This document shows, in pieces, positions 5,899 to 5,998 of a DNA stretch of 5,998 nucleotides. The stretch spans positions 1 through 5,998 of the forward strand of contig DFEN01000045.1 in the NCBI GenBank assembly GCA_002368685.1, given 5' to 3'. The DNA comes from Lachnospiraceae bacterium UBA3801. GTDB lineage: Bacteria; Bacillota; Clostridia; Lachnospirales; Lachnospiraceae. Under the pieces are notes generated by a model, which did no database searches, was not told the origin of the DNA, and was given only the letters and a program-made list of their open reading frames with translations. The translations under genes and the position numbers were made by a program. Every line of letters begins with the position of its first letter. Positions within the stretch are counted from its first letter, which is position 1.

Positions 5899-5952
5899 AT
5901 CTTATATTCATAAACAATCAAATAATTTATTTACTTCGAATAATCGTTATGT

Positions 5953-5998
5953 CTAGGATTCTCTATAAACCAGAGAGTTGATCAGCTCAATTAGTAGA
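5953..5998 (-). CDS. ispA: C-terminal end of a polyprenyl (farnesyl/geranyl-type) diphosphate synthase, partial
   Basis: Only the last 14 codons and a TAG stop (5953-5955) are in the window, reading LLIELINSLVYRES. A pattern of hydrophobic helix followed by Y/N-R-E at the very end is typical of the C-terminal helix of IspA-type prenyltransferases. ispA is the usual gene directly before dxs in Firmicutes. Full proteins are about 290-300 residues and condense isopentenyl diphosphate with allylic diphosphates in the cytoplasm, using precursors that begin with Dxs. The call rests on this short tail plus gene order, so it is moderate. The stop lies 87 bases before the dxs TTG. Confidence 0.6.
   Translation of the reverse strand, partial: LLIELINSLVYRES

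Noticed and set aside
5890..5925. Possible promoter before dxs: TTGATT, 16 bases, TATGCT on the minus strand
   Set aside because: Only four of six matches in each box in a very AT-rich stretch, overlapping the hairpin; not distinguishable from chance.
1..5998. tRNA, rRNA, CRISPR array, insertion sequence or riboswitch
   Set aside because: Read through both strands; nothing with repeat-spacer periodicity, transposase motifs, cloverleaf or recognisable aptamer was seen. Noncoding space is limited to about 70-90 bases at each spacer.

Overview
All genes in this window lie on the minus strand, so they read from the right edge (5998) to the left edge (1). In order of transcription they are: the last codons of a polyprenyl diphosphate synthase (ispA-like), dxs, a DUF4869-type gene, a small P-loop ATPase gene, tlyA, nadK, and the first about 60% of recN. 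The order ispA-dxs-tlyA-nadK-recN is a well-known housekeeping cluster of Firmicutes. Protein details suggest a member of the Clostridia, most likely Lachnospiraceae: the RecN Walker A region reads GKSIIIG, the Dxs N-terminus is of the M-x-ILDRI type, and there is a DUF4869 protein. That placement is inference from remembered family patterns, not a search result.

Region by region: 5953-5998 holds the ispA-like 3' end. 5866-5952 is a short AT-rich spacer with a small perfect hairpin and the dxs ribosome binding site. 3967-5865 is dxs (DXP synthase, first step of the MEP isoprenoid pathway). 2878-3967 is a markedly AT-rich two-gene block, DUF4869 plus P-loop ATPase, placed between dxs and tlyA, which are normally neighbours. 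2808-2877 is a short spacer with a perfect hairpin and no normally placed Shine-Dalgarno for tlyA. 1932-2807 is tlyA (rRNA 2'-O-methyltransferase), 1087-1920 is nadK (NAD kinase), and 1-1071 is the start of recN (SMC-like DNA repair ATPase). The argR regulator gene that often sits between nadK and recN is absent.

The genes are packed very tightly. dxs and the DUF4869 gene overlap by one base (TAATG), the ATPase follows after 9 bases, nadK 11 bases after tlyA, and recN 15 bases after nadK. No factor-independent terminator was seen, so one co-transcribed and largely translationally coupled unit is likely. IspA and Dxs share isoprenoid precursor synthesis; TlyA (ribosome), NadK (NADP supply) and RecN (DNA repair) are housekeeping passengers.

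The most interesting part is the AT-rich cassette. Its second gene ends at a TAG after 166 codons, but a 47-codon open frame with coding character continues immediately in the +1 frame and has no start of its own. One extra base therefore appears to have truncated a protein of about 213 residues. The function of the DUF4869/P-loop pair is not known to me.
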